Assembly (NCBI RefSeq): GCF_901000735.1 | Contig: NC_081542.1 | Location: 20,661,093 to 20,725,092 of the forward strand | DNA length: 64,000 bases | Direction of reading: 5' to 3' | DNA from: Corylus avellana | Taxonomy: Eukaryota; Streptophyta; Magnoliopsida; Fagales; Betulaceae | Shown here: one piece after another, positions 35,641 through 47,898 of the stretch | How positions within the stretch are numbered: position 1 is the stretch's first letter | Layout: each line of letters starts with the position of its first letter | Made by a program: the position numbers and the translations under genes | The notes under the pieces: model-generated | Seen by the model: only the letters and a program-made list of their open reading frames with translations | Told to the model about the DNA's origin: nothing | The model's database searches: none

Positions 35641-37860
35641 TATATTCATCCATCCCATTCACTTTGCCCGCTGTCTCTTTTGTTGTCTAGCGGATCATTA
35701 TAGGATGCTAGATTCTCTCACCTTACATCTAAGTATATTAATTTATAAAAAATATATATATATTACAATACTAAATAAAATTACAAGTTTCACTTAATAA
35801 TATTAAGGCAGACAATTTGTGACATGAACTTAAAATAAAATTAGTAGATTAAGGTTGAGGGGTCTAGCATATTAAAAGGGTTGGCTAGGATTAACATATA
35901 TAGTCTTATATTCATGCTACGGCATGACCCAACATGCGACATAAGGCTGATAATTTCTGACACGATCCGTGAAATAGACACGAACCCAACACAAACTAAC
36001 CGATTATGATTAAAGAGTTTGATCACTTTAATTTAATTAATTAAATTAGAATTAATCCACTGCATGACGTAAACACATACGCAGACAAAAACTGTACTCA
36101 CCTGTAAATAATGAGCAAACAATGCTTTCGTGGGAGCTTGACGTCACTTATGAAATACGACCAGTCATGCATGCACGCATGCATATTGCGCTCACATTTT
36201 TGTTTTCTAATATTTTGTTCTGTTTAAGATTAGTTTAATCATAGAACCTAAATAATGTGACTAATTTCTGCAAGCCAGTTGTAATTAGAATCCCCAAGAG
36301 ACAAAAATAAATAAATAAATAAAAATTATTGCTAAAATCTATGCATGGATACAGAAAATTAAGTCCGTATCTCAGATCCTTAAGTCTAGGAAATCATGTG
36401 CCCTATTTGGCTGTCAAGTGACATACAAGATTAGAAAATATTACATTTCAATTAAGTTTTCACAATATACTTATAATATAAAATGACCGAGCTCACAGGC
36501 ATGAAATGTTTAAAGTCTAATTGCCTTTTAAAGTCAAAGATTTGAGCCTATCTAAATAGGATTTATATATATATATTAGAGATAGCTCTTAAAACAAGAT
36601 TTAAGTATATTAAATTAAAATTGTACTTCAACAATCCAAAACTACATAATATATGAAGATATCCAAAGAAGATGAAACCCAAAATGCCCTCCACAGGCTC
36701 CATGCTAATGTATTTTGAGTACTTGTACTTATATATTATATAAGCATTTTACGGATACTTGTTAGCATTTTAAACTATTCTCTTGAAAATTACAGCATAG
36801 ATGAGCTTGAGAATTATGAAACCATAAATCATTTACATGAAAGATCATACTTTCAATCTAAGTTTTGCATATTCGGATCTTGTTGTTACCAAATTTCACA
36901 TCATCACCATTCAAATGAAAATCATAAAGAAAATAAAATAGCAATGGAAGTTGACTACTGCAAGAAAAATAATGGGAATATGGATTTCAATTTGATCACT
37001 CAAATTCTCCGAAAAACACCTATGCATACGTGACACGTGAAAAAATTAACTTTTCCTCCAAACTCGATTGGAGATTTTTCCTTTTTTTTTTTTTTTTAAC
37101 TCAATCTATTAAACTAACATATGTTCAAATACATGTACGTAATTTTTACATATATTTTTAACTTTCACCTATTTTTTTTTAAGAGAAATGCTAGAAACCA
37201 CATTTTTATCTTACAATCTTGATATGACAGTCCTAATCAATCATTCGATATATTTTTTTAACAATAACAAATCTAATTAGAGTTGGTTGGGATTAGCACT
37301 TCATGATTGTGAGATAGTTGTTGAATAAAAATATAATTTTTAGCAATACTCATGTTTTTTAGTAGAGCATGTGATTATGTGCATGAATTTTTATTGTATT
37401 AATTAGGACTCATATTAATTTGATAGATTGAATTTTTTTAAAAAAATAATAATAAATTTATTAGCGGCTAAAAACCCATGAAGTCCATTTGCTCTTGAAT
37501 TGCTTCAGCCGGCAACATTAATAAAAAAAGGCAAATTAAGCTTCAGACTGATCTACTGAGCAGTCAATGGAAACGAATTTTTGATACTAAACCTTGCTGG
37601 AGCGTTTGGCTACAAGCCTACAAAGTCCACCAGATTTATAAAACAATTTTCAACATTATGTATTGAGAAACATAAATAAATAGAATTAATAAATTAAATC
37701 AGGCATTGTCACGACAATGGGCCAATCGGGTCCTAGTTAGTCCCGACTAAGTCTCGATTTTGTCATGATCAGGTCTTGGGGAAATCTCGGCCGGGATCCA
37801 GCAATCTTTGCAGGATCCTAATAGTTGGAGAGATAAATAATTTGGGATTTTTTACCAAGT
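35641..37860. other. Gene-free AT-rich intergenic region
   Basis: No convincing coding frame. It contains a TGACGTCA block at 36139-36146, TA repeats near 36570, a MITE at about 37184-37353, and GC-rich degenerate repeats beginning near 37700. Confidence 0.5.
37184..37353. mobile_element. MITE
   Basis: The left AGAGAAATGCTAGAAACCAC and right TTTTTAGCAATACTC ends are inverted, and the inner arms pair (CTTACAATCTTGA with TCATGATTGTGAG). About 170 bp, non-coding, similar in style to the second MITE at 30700-30870. Confidence 0.55.
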
Positions 37861-38600
37861 GTATATTAATCTACATATTTGAACACCACTCTAGTCCAAA
37901 ATCTTAAGCTAATGGACTTGGGTCAATTTAGTTATATTAACTTTTAATTTTCTTTATAATTTCTCAATGTGGACTCAACACTCACAAGTGTACTAACAAC
38001 AATCTCCCACTTACTTGCGAATCTCCTCCACATTGGCTCAACTTCCCTTCATTTGTGAGTCTTTTTACATTTTGAAGAGTGTCACACGTACGAAAGTTGT
38101 AACAGCAGGCCACAAAACACAATTCCAAACCAAACGCATCTAGATATCTGTCCCAAGAAGTTAAACTTGGCTCTGATACCAATTGTTGGGGTGGGGTGTT
38201 GAACATATTTGAACATCACTCTATCTAAAAAGCCTAAGACAATGGGCTTGGGTTTACTTAGGTATATTATTTAATCATTTTCTTTATACATTTTCGATGT
38301 GGGACTCAACACTCACAAGTGTACTCATAACATCGACGAGACTCAACTAGGTCCTGGTGATGTCTCGACGGTGTCTAGACGAGGTCTTGAAAGTGCCTCG
38401 ACCAGATACTGGTGGTAGCTCGATAAGTCCCAATGCATTCCGATCGAGTCCCTGCAAGGTCTTGATCGGGTCTTAGTGAGTTCCGACGAGGTCCTAGCAA
38501 TCAGTTCCGATCGATTCCCAGCGGTGTTCTAACCATGTCTTGGCTGGTGCCCGATGAAGCCCTAGCAAGGTCCCAGCGACGTGCGGACTGAGTTCGCCAA
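37700..38600. repeat. GC-rich degenerate tandem repeat, interrupted by the TRIM
   Basis: 37700-37830 and 38333-38590 are built of loosely repeated words such as GGTCCTAGC, GTCCCGAC, GATCGAGTCCC and GTCTCGAC about every 20-30 bp, in strong contrast to the AT-rich surroundings. The TRIM at 37876-38332 sits between the two parts. Confidence 0.5.
37876..38332 (-). mobile_element. TRIM (miniature LTR retrotransposon)
   Basis: On the minus strand: 5' LTR 38332-38184 (TGTTATGAGTACACTTG...CCCCAACA, 149 bp); primer site TTGGTATCAGAGCC at 38182-38169; about 165 bp of non-coding interior; purine tract AAGTGGGAGAT; then the 3' LTR 38001 to about 37876 (TGTTGTTAGTACACTTG...). The 3' LTR lacks the last ~20 bp seen in the other. 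There is no ORF. Clear target duplications were not found. The LTR carries GAGTCCCACATCG, common in plant TRIMs and LTRs. Confidence 0.75.
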
Positions 38601-39151
38601 TTTGAAAATGAGAAGCTCAAGCTCAGAAAATGCATTGTGGCTTTAAAAAAGGGAAAGCATTTTACTTAAATTAAATAAACTTTTTCGGTCAAATCGAAAA
38701 TATTTTCTATTGATTGAGTATTATTTTTCATCACACCAAACATCGAAAAATATGAAGAAAATAATTAAAAAAAATGCAAAAATCGTTTTATACCGAAACA
38801 AATGGAACCTATGTCTATTAATTTATTAAAAAAATGTTTTTACAATACTAAATAAAATTACAAGAAGTTTCTCTCACTAATACCCAAGCAATGCTTTCGT
38901 GGGAGCTTGATGTACGTCACTTATGAATTATAATCAAGGCATGCATGGTGCGTGCACTAATCTTTTTGTTTTCTAATATTTTGTGCATGTAATGCACTAA
39001 TATTTTAAGATTTGTTTAACCATAAAACCTAAATCATGTCTGATAGCCAGTTGTAAGCATTTCAAGTTGCAAATTAAGTCCCTAAACTCAGATCGATCCT
39101 AAAGACTAGGGAATCCTATCCCCTTCTTGGATGTCAATTGGTACATAAGAT

Positions 39152-39663
39152 TGAGAAAAATAACAAATGTGGTTTAGAAATGACAAAGAACTACTAAAAA
39201 ACATGAGTTAGTCCAGCCGTATCTTTCTTCTATATATTGAGAAGAATATTAAAGGAAAACATCACCTACAACGGTACAATTTGTTCCATAAAGGAAACTC
39301 CTTGACTATGCAACGGTAATATTAAATCCTATAGGAAAGTTCATAATGCAAAGGGAAATATATTTTCTTGCAACAGGTTCGCACATCCATAGTAGCATTA
39401 ATGCCTTCAATGGTAACTTTAGCATATATAGAAATATCTTCACACATCCACACCTGTAATGGCATAGCTACACCATATACCATATAGAATATGTTTTTGT
39501 CTAGGTCCACATGGAAAGTCTTCAATGGTACTAGGAATATATTGGAATATCTTCTCCACTAATGAGAGCCAACGGTAATATTTTTTCCTAAACCAATCTC
39601 TTCTCCATAATTTTTGGTGACGCTCAATGCGTAGTAGATTCTATTAATTCTTTTGCTTTATCA
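39152..39663 (-). repeat. 3' LTR of the copia element hosting the CACTA
   Basis: 512 bp, TGAGAAAAATAAC...TTTATCA on the plus strand (TGATAAAG... on the minus strand). Matches 55715-56230. Confidence 0.9.
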
Positions 39664-40023
39664 CTCCCCCTGAAGCTGGAGGGCGGAGGAGGCAGAACTC
39701 CAAGCTTGATTTGAAGAGTATGAAAGTGATCTTTAGAGAGTGCCTTGGTTAGAATATCTGCAACCTGTAAAGCGGAGTGAACATAGCGGGTAATAAGAGT
39801 ATAAGCAGCAACTTTTTCGCGAACATAGTGAACATCAAGTTCAATATGTTTCATGCAAGCATGAAAAACTGGATTCACTGTCATATGAAGGGCACTAATA
39901 TTGTCACAGAATAATGTAGGGGGAAGGTGCAGTGTAAGACCGATATCATGAAGCAAATAAGTTATCCAAGTGAGTTTAGCTGCAGTATAGGCCATAGCTT
40001 GATATTCAACTTCAGCACTAGAC
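39624..40023 (-). pseudogene. Copia RNase H, C-terminal part (after the CACTA)
   Basis: Reads SSAEVEYQAMAYTAAKLTW, then FCDNISALHMTVNPVFHACM, KHIELDVHYVREKV and LQVADILTKALSKDHF. This is the second half of copia RNase H with its conserved D-N and ADILTK blocks. The frame is open and ends just inside the 3' LTR. It is separated from its N-terminal half (51462-51715) by the CACTA insertion. Confidence 0.88.
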
Positions 40024-40138
40024 TGGCACTAGAAAATTCGTCAGAAATTTTGACTGGAGATTTTTGACGTGTCAATGCCATTGACACGTCAAAAATCTCC
40101 AGTCAAAATTTCTGACGAATTTTCTAGTGCCAGTCTAG
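40018..40138. repeat. 121-bp perfect palindrome spanning the CACTA left terminus
   Basis: Arms 40018-40077 and 40079-40138 (60 nt each) are exact inverted copies around a single base at 40078. The left arm contains nine bases of copia host DNA (CTAGACTGG, including the TGG target repeat) plus the first 51 bases of the CACTA. The inverted copy therefore carries host flank inside the element. Confidence 0.92.
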
Positions 40139-40380
40139 CCATTGACACGTCAAAAACCTCTTTTGACGTGTCATTTTTGACGTTAAGCCGTGGTTAAAAG
40201 GAGGGATGTCAAAAATCCTGAGTTTTTGACGTGTCGATTTTAACACGTCAAAAGAATTTTTTTTGACGTGTCACTTTCGACACGTCAAAAAATTTTTTGA
40301 CGTGTTAATTTTGACGCGTCAGAAGTTTTTGACGTGTCAAAAATTTTTTGACGTGTCACGCCGTTTGACACGTCAAAAAA
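40055..40380. repeat. Left subterminal repeats of the CACTA
   Basis: More than ten copies of TTTTGACGTGTC or its reverse complement GACACGTCAAAA occur within ~330 bp. By analogy with En/Spm these are binding sites for the TNPA-type protein. A matching set lies at 51285-51440. Confidence 0.8.
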
Positions 40381-40467
40381 TATATATATATTTTTTTTAA
40401 TAAAAAATAATTACAATATTTCAATTCCTGATATTCCAATAATTACAATAATTACAATATTTCTAAT

Positions 40468-41370
40468 CCACATCCAATAATCCAATAATCCAATACATAA
40501 TCCACCAACATAATACACTTCCAATACATAATCCACCAACATAATACATTTTCAATACATAATACACATTCATAATCCACCTACATATATAATACACATC
40601 CAATACATAATCCACCTACATAATCCACATCCAATACATAATCCACCTACATATATAATACACATCCAATACATAATTTACATTCAATACATAATCCACC
40701 TACATAATACACATCCAATACATAATCCACCTACATAATCCACATCCAATACATAATCCACCTACATATATAATACACATCTAATACATAATCTACATTC
40801 AATACATAATCCACCTACATAATACACATCCAATACATAATCCACCTACACAATACACATCTAATACATAATCCACCTACACAATACACATCCAATACAT
40901 AATCCACTTACATATATAATACACATCCAATACATAATACACCTACATATATAATACACATCCAATACATAACCCACATTCAATACATAATCTACCTACA
41001 TAATACACATCCAACACATAATACACATCCAATACATAATCCACATCTAATACATAATATATAAACCTAAAGAAATCCATAATCCACATGCAATACCTAA
41101 TCCAATCCAATACATAATCCACATCTATAATACACATCCATAATCCACATACATAATCCAATCCAATCCAATCCAATACATAATACACATACATAATACA
41201 CATTCATAATCCACATACATAATCAAATCCAATCCAATCCATAATCCACATACCTAATACACATCTATAATTCACATACATAATCCAATCCAATACCTAA
41301 TCCAGTCTAATACGTAATTTAATTCAATACATAATCCAATCCAATCCAATACACAATACACATCCTGACC
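40468..41370. repeat. Minisatellite, ~31-bp unit, inside the CACTA
   Basis: Tandem units built on CCAATACATAATCCACCTAC followed by ATAATACACAT, with a unit variant containing TATATA and later degeneration to ATCCAATCCAAT runs. About 25-30 units. The long minus-strand frame in it is an artefact of the repeat. Confidence 0.85.
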
Positions 41371-41769
41371 ATACTATGAGTTTCAAAGACTATATATATC
41401 CAATACAACTTCATTAAACAAAATCCAATATCCAATATATATCCAACACAACACAACTTCATTACTAATATATATCTAATATCCAATATCCAACACATAC
41501 TTCATTAAACAAAATTTCAACAGACATACTACATTCCAACACAACACATAACAAAACGTACATATATATCGAAAACACGTTCTAACACAAGGCAAAACAA
41601 ATATACAATAAAATACATCTGGACTATCTACTACAAATAAGTTTCAATGTGTCTCAACAAACCTATAGTTTGATCTAACTATATACAAAACAATAAGAAG
41701 CAGTATGTATACAAACAGTGATAATCAACGACGTGTGGCGCCCAACTCAACACAGTCATCCCCCAACTC
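41371..41769. other. CACTA 3' non-coding segment
   Basis: AT-rich sequence between the minisatellite and the end of the Transposase_24 gene. Nothing else is recognised. Confidence 0.5.
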
Positions 41770-44038
41770 TTAATCTGCATTACCTGCAAATGAGTTGTGA
41801 ACCAATAATAATCAATACAAAAATTCAAAATTACTATGTAATATGATGCAAATATACGTAAGTTCTAAAATAGACCGCTGTAACTAGGAGTTTTTAACAG
41901 TTGTTTCTAACCGTTGTTTCTAACAGTTAACAATTGTTAAAAATATATATATATATATATATATCATTACCTCTGTGGGGCGCAATTCCAGACGTCGACC
42001 CGAACATGGCCTCGATTTGGCGAAAACGAGCGTCAATCATAGCATCTTTATCTGCTATTTGCGCTTTTTGTGCTTCAATCTGCCTCGCCATCTCTTCCAT
42101 TGCCCTTCTTTGTACTGCCCGCTCTTCTTCCATCACACGTCTTTCTTGTGCCCACTCCTCTTCAAGTTCTCTAATTCTATCCGTCATCTGTGAGAACGAG
42201 GAGCTCCAAGAATTTTGAGACTGTGTCTGGGATAGTGTATAGTATGAATGTATGCTGCCCCGTACCGGCAGCACATTCGGACCCAGCTGGCGGACTCTGC
42301 CAGCATACTCAGGCTTATTTCCATGCGCCTGAGCATACGCGTCATCAGGTGTCCACTGTACCGCCCCTTCCGTCACGGTCTTACTATTTGCCGGGTCAGT
42401 GGGCATCAATTCCTTCATCCTCTCCTGTACATTAAAAAACAAATTAGTATCTCTTATAAGGAACGTTATTCATAAGTAATTTATCAAAATATATATGTTT
42501 GAGTACTTACACATCTCTCCCTGACCACGTCATTCGGATAGCCACCATCTTTCGTTGTGTGAGTAGTGACGTAACTTTCCGCTCGAGTTGGAGGAGTGCC
42601 GCCCTTGGCTATGGTCTGCATAGAAAATATATCAATACAACAACAACAAAAACAAAAAAAGTTAAGAAAAACATAGACATAAACAACCGATTATATATAT
42701 ATTTGCAGTAAAGATATATAAATACCTCTTGATATATCACTCTAGCGTAGCTCATCGACCCGGTGCAGTGAAGTGTGTTGTTTTTTGCTCGCAATTCCTT
42801 CATCTTGGCAGCAAACTCCTACATGTATATCACTCTTAAAATGTCAGGCTTAACCCAATTATAATTAATGAAACTAAACAATTATAATTAATTCCACTAG
42901 CCAATTGCTCATTTAGTCTTCCTATTCAAATATATTCATATATTTCTTTACTATATAGACAATAATCAACAATGGAAGATTGATCATCACAAGCCTATGA
43001 ACAAATTAAAGCAAACCAAACAAGAAGACATATTCTAAAAACACTCAAGACATACCTGATTTTTCGGGTCACACCATCTCGCCAACAAGACATTCAAGTC
43101 CTCGGCGTCGTATTTCCTAACGGCAGCCTCACCCATTCTCGCCTTCACTGAGTCTGGAGTATCGCCCTCCTTGATTTTTAACTTGCGTTTTACAGTGTGT
43201 CTCCAACTCTTCAGCTTCGATCCCATATCTCTGAAGGCGTCTCTTTTAATCGCCTGAAGATCGTATTCAGGCGGCATGTAGAATTGAGTCTGCATATATA
43301 CCAAGTAAAAATTAGGCGTATAATTACTTGACTGAAACAACGTTGTAAATATTAAAAAAAACACATGCGAAAATATGAGAAAAAAATTTAACCATACCAT
43401 CAAGACATCCCATACATCTTCCTTCGCACGGGGATGTACATGCTCCCATTCATCCCGGAGCCTAACATAAGTCCCGGCCCTTATGACGTTGCCGGTCTCC
43501 CTTCTGAATTTCATCCCACTAAATCCTACGGGCTGCCACGCCTTATTGTACTCACATACGATTTTTTGTCCTGGAGGGACCTCCCACTTCTTGTTCGATG
43601 GTGGAATGTCCACCACCTGAAATTGGGTGCTGCCGTCTCCCCCGATCCCTAACACATTAATAATTGCAAATGTTAATTGTTTGAAATTTAATAGTAACTA
43701 CGTAGTATTAAATTGTTTGAAATTTAATATTGAAATTTTATACATGTTCAATATGGGTATTTAAAGCATATATACTTACTTATTGTCCGGAGCTGGCGAA
43801 TGCCTAACTCCTCTGGACGATCAGGGGCCTCCAAGTCACCTGAGCCATCATCTGCGTCCTCCCCATAATACTGTGTCTCGCTATCATCCGGAGGTGATGG
43901 CTCACTGTATGGGATACTCGTGTTTAACTCAGGAGGGAACATCCTCTCTACCTCACCATGCTCACATACCCCCAACTCGCTCAAGGACGGATTTGAGGCA
44001 TCCGTGAGATACGGAACCTGCAAAGACCCTTTTCTCAT
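41770..44038 (-). CDS. CACTA second protein, Transposase_24 (Ptta/En/Spm) family, apparently intact
   Basis: Seven exons: 44038-43780, 43648-43398, 43289-43056, 42818-42726, 42615-42511, 42424-41971 and 41783-41770. All have GT-AG borders and compatible phases, giving 1410 nt and 469 aa with no stop. N-terminal ~95 residues are acidic (PPDDSETQYYGEDADDGSGD). The conserved core includes GQKIVCEYNKAWQPVG, YMPPEYDLQAIKRD, ARWCDPKNQ, KNNTLHCTGSMSYARV and GGYPNDVVRER. The C-terminal ~65 residues form a strong coiled coil (MEEERAVQRRAMEEMARQIE). Family role: DNA-binding partner of the TNP2 transposase, by analogy with TNPA. An alternative start at 44117 (MSIRGKSRRRGSIQ) would need a frameshift to join. 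It lies just downstream of the transposase gene on the same strand. Confidence 0.82.
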
Positions 44039-44113
44039 GCTCAGGAAGTAAGGGTCTATACCCCTGGTCGTCTATCTGTATGGACCCCCGTCGTCTACTC
44101 TTCCCCCTTATGC

Positions 44114-47100
44114 TCATATCAACCTGCAAAACACATAATATACCCAATTAATTATGTATATAATAGATAAAAAATGCACCACAATACCCAATCAATGTAT
44201 AAAGAAATAACATTAAATACGTCAAAATAATGTGAACTATATATATTATTAAAGTTTTAATTTTTTTAAAACAACATACGGATCTAAGTCTTGTCGGATG
44301 TAGTCAATACCATCCTGCAGATCCACTTCATTATTCCTGGTCAATAGGAGCAGCTCACACTCATGGTAGTTGACACTTTCATCATCAGAACCTTCGCATT
44401 GTCCAACATCGTATACGGTTCTAGGTTTAGTCCTTACAACACAAGCCCAATCAGTGTCCCTTTCATCTTGGATGTAAAAAACTTGGTCAACTTGTGACGT
44501 TAGCACATACGGCTCATCAGTAATTTCCTGACCCCGGTGGACAAGGTTTTTGAAGCTGACAAGCAGTATGCCATACTTGTCTACTTTGTACCCCCTGTCC
44601 CTCGTGTTGTCCGCCCAATCACACTCGAACAAAACATACTTAGTTCTGTCGAAGTACTCCACCTCAATTATTTCCGTCAACTTTCTATAGTACATTTCGC
44701 CATCAACAGTTGGCACGCACACCCCGCTGTTCTGAGTCCTTTTTCCAGCATCAAATGCAATACTGAGAAACCGCTTTCCGTTAACCACATATCTGTTATA
44801 TCTGGTCGCTGTGGCCTTCGGCCCTCTACAATGCGTTACCAGTTTGTCACCTATTTCCTTCCTTTCTCGATCGTCCAATCGATCAACCTATTAGCACATA
44901 CGTACAATTGACCATAAGAAAGTTAGTTTTGTTAGTTGTTATGAACCAATAACTAAATATAATGGGTCTGCAACAGTTATATATCACGGTAGTCTTACGT
45001 AGTCACAGTACCAATCACAGAACAGCGCATGGTGTTGGGTTTCCAATTGGTCCTCCGTTGTTCGCCCCTTATCGCATGATCGCCTAAGTATATCCATGTG
45101 CACCCTACAATACAAAGTTTAAATTATATTATAATTCACAACTAAAAGTTGCAAGATGATATTGAACTTGCATACACTACTAACACGATTTACGTCCGTA
45201 GTTGAAGGAACTCATCCGAGTTAAACAAAATGTATCGATGAATTTGTGTCAATGTGACACGGTCGAGGATGACTCGTGTTCCCGCACCTTTTGAACCATC
45301 CGGGTTTCTTATAGCCCTATTGTAAAATGTTGGTGCGTAATCTAAATACCTTGAGCAGAACGCCACCAACTCTGTTGCTATATAGCCCTCCGCAATGTAG
45401 CCCTCAGGAGCCGCTTTATTGCGAACATTAGATTTGAACACTCCAAGGCTTCTACATATGATCATAATTCAGTAATTACAGTTAGTGACGGTTGTATATC
45501 GGAGAAAAAAATAATTTCATGAATATTAGTAAAGTTATTTTACCTTTCTGCCGGATACATCCACCTATACTGTACCAGTCCACCAAGTCGGCATTCACGG
45601 ACAAGATGCACGACTAAGTGAACCATTATAGTAAAAAAACTTGGAGGGAAAACCCTTTCCATCTGGCACAAAGTAATATAAATGTCACCCTCTAGTCGGT
45701 CCATATCATCTCATGTCAATGACGTTGAACATAGGCCCCTGAAGAATGCAAACATTCCGACAAGTGGTCTAACCACGTTCCCTAGCAATGATCCACGCAA
45801 TGCAATAGGGAGAAATTGTTGCATAATTACGTGACTATCATGGCTTTTCAAACCAAATATCGTACGATCACTAAGTCGTACACATCGAGAAATATTCGAG
45901 GCATATCCGTCCGGCACCCTTACATTCTGAAGCACTTTCAAAAAATGTGTTTTTTCATCCTTAGACATCATGTGACAAGCTGCGGGCATATACGTTTGAC
46001 CATCCTCACCCGTGTACGGATGAAGTGCATGTCTCAACCCTATTTCTTGCAAGTCTGTGCGGGCTTGGATGTTGTCCTTCGTTTCTTTGGAATGTCTAAT
46101 ATTGTGCCAAAAATGTTGTCCATCACATTTTTCTCAATATGCATAACATCAAGGTTGTGCCGCAATAGATTATCTTTCAAATACGGCAACCTAAAGAAAA
46201 TATTTTTCTTCTTCCACAATACGTTAGCAGTCTCGCTTTCTCTTTCCGTCGGCCCACCCTTCTTCCGTTTCTTGTTTTTTTTCTCATTATCCGTCCTTGC
46301 CTTACTGGCATTCTCATCTTCATCTGCCATATCTTGTAATTGTCTAAGAATATCATCTCCACTTGGCACATCTGGGACACATTCAAATTCTTGTTTTTTG
46401 TCAAATGTTATTTTATTCCTCCTCTACGGATGATCAATGGGCAAGTATTGCCTGTGCCCCATATAACAAAATTTTTTGCCATGTTTTAACCGCGTGGACC
46501 TCGTCGAGTACATACGGCATAGACATGCCTTCTCACCCCTGTTAGGCCACCCAGACAAATCTGCGTATGCTGGGAAGTCATTAATTGTCCACATCAACTG
46601 CGCTTGCAGCACAAAGTTCTTTTTGTTGGACACGTCAAATGTGCGTACACCTACAGTCTATAATTCCTGTAACTCCTCAATTAAGGGTTGTAGGTAGACA
46701 TCTAGATCCATCCCAGGTGACTTTAAGCCCGGGATTATCAGGGATAGTATAAATGATGTTGTTTCATGCACGTCCCAGGAGGCAAGTTGTACGGTACAAG
46801 CATTACAGGCCAAGTGTTGTAGGATGTGCTCATGTTCCCGAATGGATTAAATCAATCCGAGGTTAGTGCAAGCCTGACGTTCCTACTGTCCACCGAAAAA
46901 TCTGGATGCAAATTATCGAATGCCCTCCATGCTTCACCATCGGCCGGATGCCTCAATACACTGTCCTTAGTCCGACCTTCTGCATGCCACCTCATATAAG
47001 GAGCAGTATGCTCTGACATAAACAATCTCTGTAGCCGTGGTATGAGTGAAAACCACCGCAACACCTTGATCGGGCGTTTCTTACTCGACGATATGGGTTG

Positions 47101-47898
47101 CCCATCCTCATCCAACCGAATTTCATCCTTCCACTTAGATACTCCACAAACAGTACATGTATCCAAATCCTGATTGTTCTTCTAGAATAACATACAATTA
47201 TTAGGACACGCCTGGATCTTCTCATACCTGAGGCCCATGTCCCTTAGAAACTTTTTTGCCTCATATGTATTAACTGGCAAACCTCCATCACTAGGAGGCA
47301 GCAACTGATTGATGAACTTAAGAAAAGATGAAAATATTGCGTTATTAAGTCCGCCAACACACTTCAAATTGTACAGATGTACAATAGCACTAAGCTTGCT
47401 ATGTTTTGTCCCATCATGAAGTGGCTTCTCTGCCTTCTTAAGCAATTTATTGTACTTGAGTACGTGACCTTCGTCAGTTGCTTCATTCACAGTTTCTTCA
47501 TTCCCCTGCACCTCCACTTCAAGCTCACAATTATCTTCCACGACACCGTGCATGCCGAATAGATCACGCAACATTGACTGCATGGTTTCACCTTGTGTTG
47601 TGCCTATACCCTGATCTATGATCGTGGGAGTCGAAGTAGACACTGCAACAGGAGACCGAACATGCCTCTCCCCGTGATAATACCAAGTTCTGTATACAAT
47701 CATTATTCCCTTACCTCCTATCAAGTGGTCAAATACCAAATCCGGCAGGTGGCGCTGCTTATTACGGCACACCTTACAGGGGCAGTAAATTTTTTCATCA
47801 AGGATTATACAGTTACTAATTGCAAACTCCACGAATGATCTACACCCGTCTCTGTATTCCCTCGTACCCCTAGACTTTGTCATCCAACTCTTGTCCAT
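44114..47898 (-). pseudogene. CACTA TNP2-type transposase, decayed
   Basis: Starts MDKSWMTKSRGTREYRDG (transposase-associated domain) and continues through Transposase_21 (WTINDFPAYADLSGW, LRHNLDVMHIEKNVMDNIFG), DUF4218 (ERVFPPSFFTIMVHL, VQYRWMYPAER) and DUF4216 (44887-44280, e.g. FECDWADN). Exons: 47898-45544, 45451-45195/4, 45104-44999, 44887-44280, and a short last exon at 44123-44114. The borders are GT-AG in phase. Damage: stops at 47182-47184, 46852-46854, 46658-46660 (usual Trp), 46424-46426 and 45711-45713, and frameshifts near 46765 and 46087. It cannot make active transposase. The predicted TGA end (44116-44114) overlaps an ATG of the next gene as ATGA. Confidence 0.88.

Noticed and set aside
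39322..39525. Minus-strand ORF of 67 aa repeated at 55889-56092
   Set aside because: It lies wholly inside the copia LTR pair and has no protein similarity. It repeats because the LTR does.
40468..41370. Possible CRISPR-like array, and a long minus-strand frame rich in Tyr, Val and Asp
   Set aside because: Units are directly tandem with no unique spacers, in a plant CACTA element. The frame simply translates the minisatellite.
41934..44911. Plus-strand ORFs opposite the CACTA genes
   Set aside because: They are antisense shadows of spliced minus-strand exons with recognised domains.
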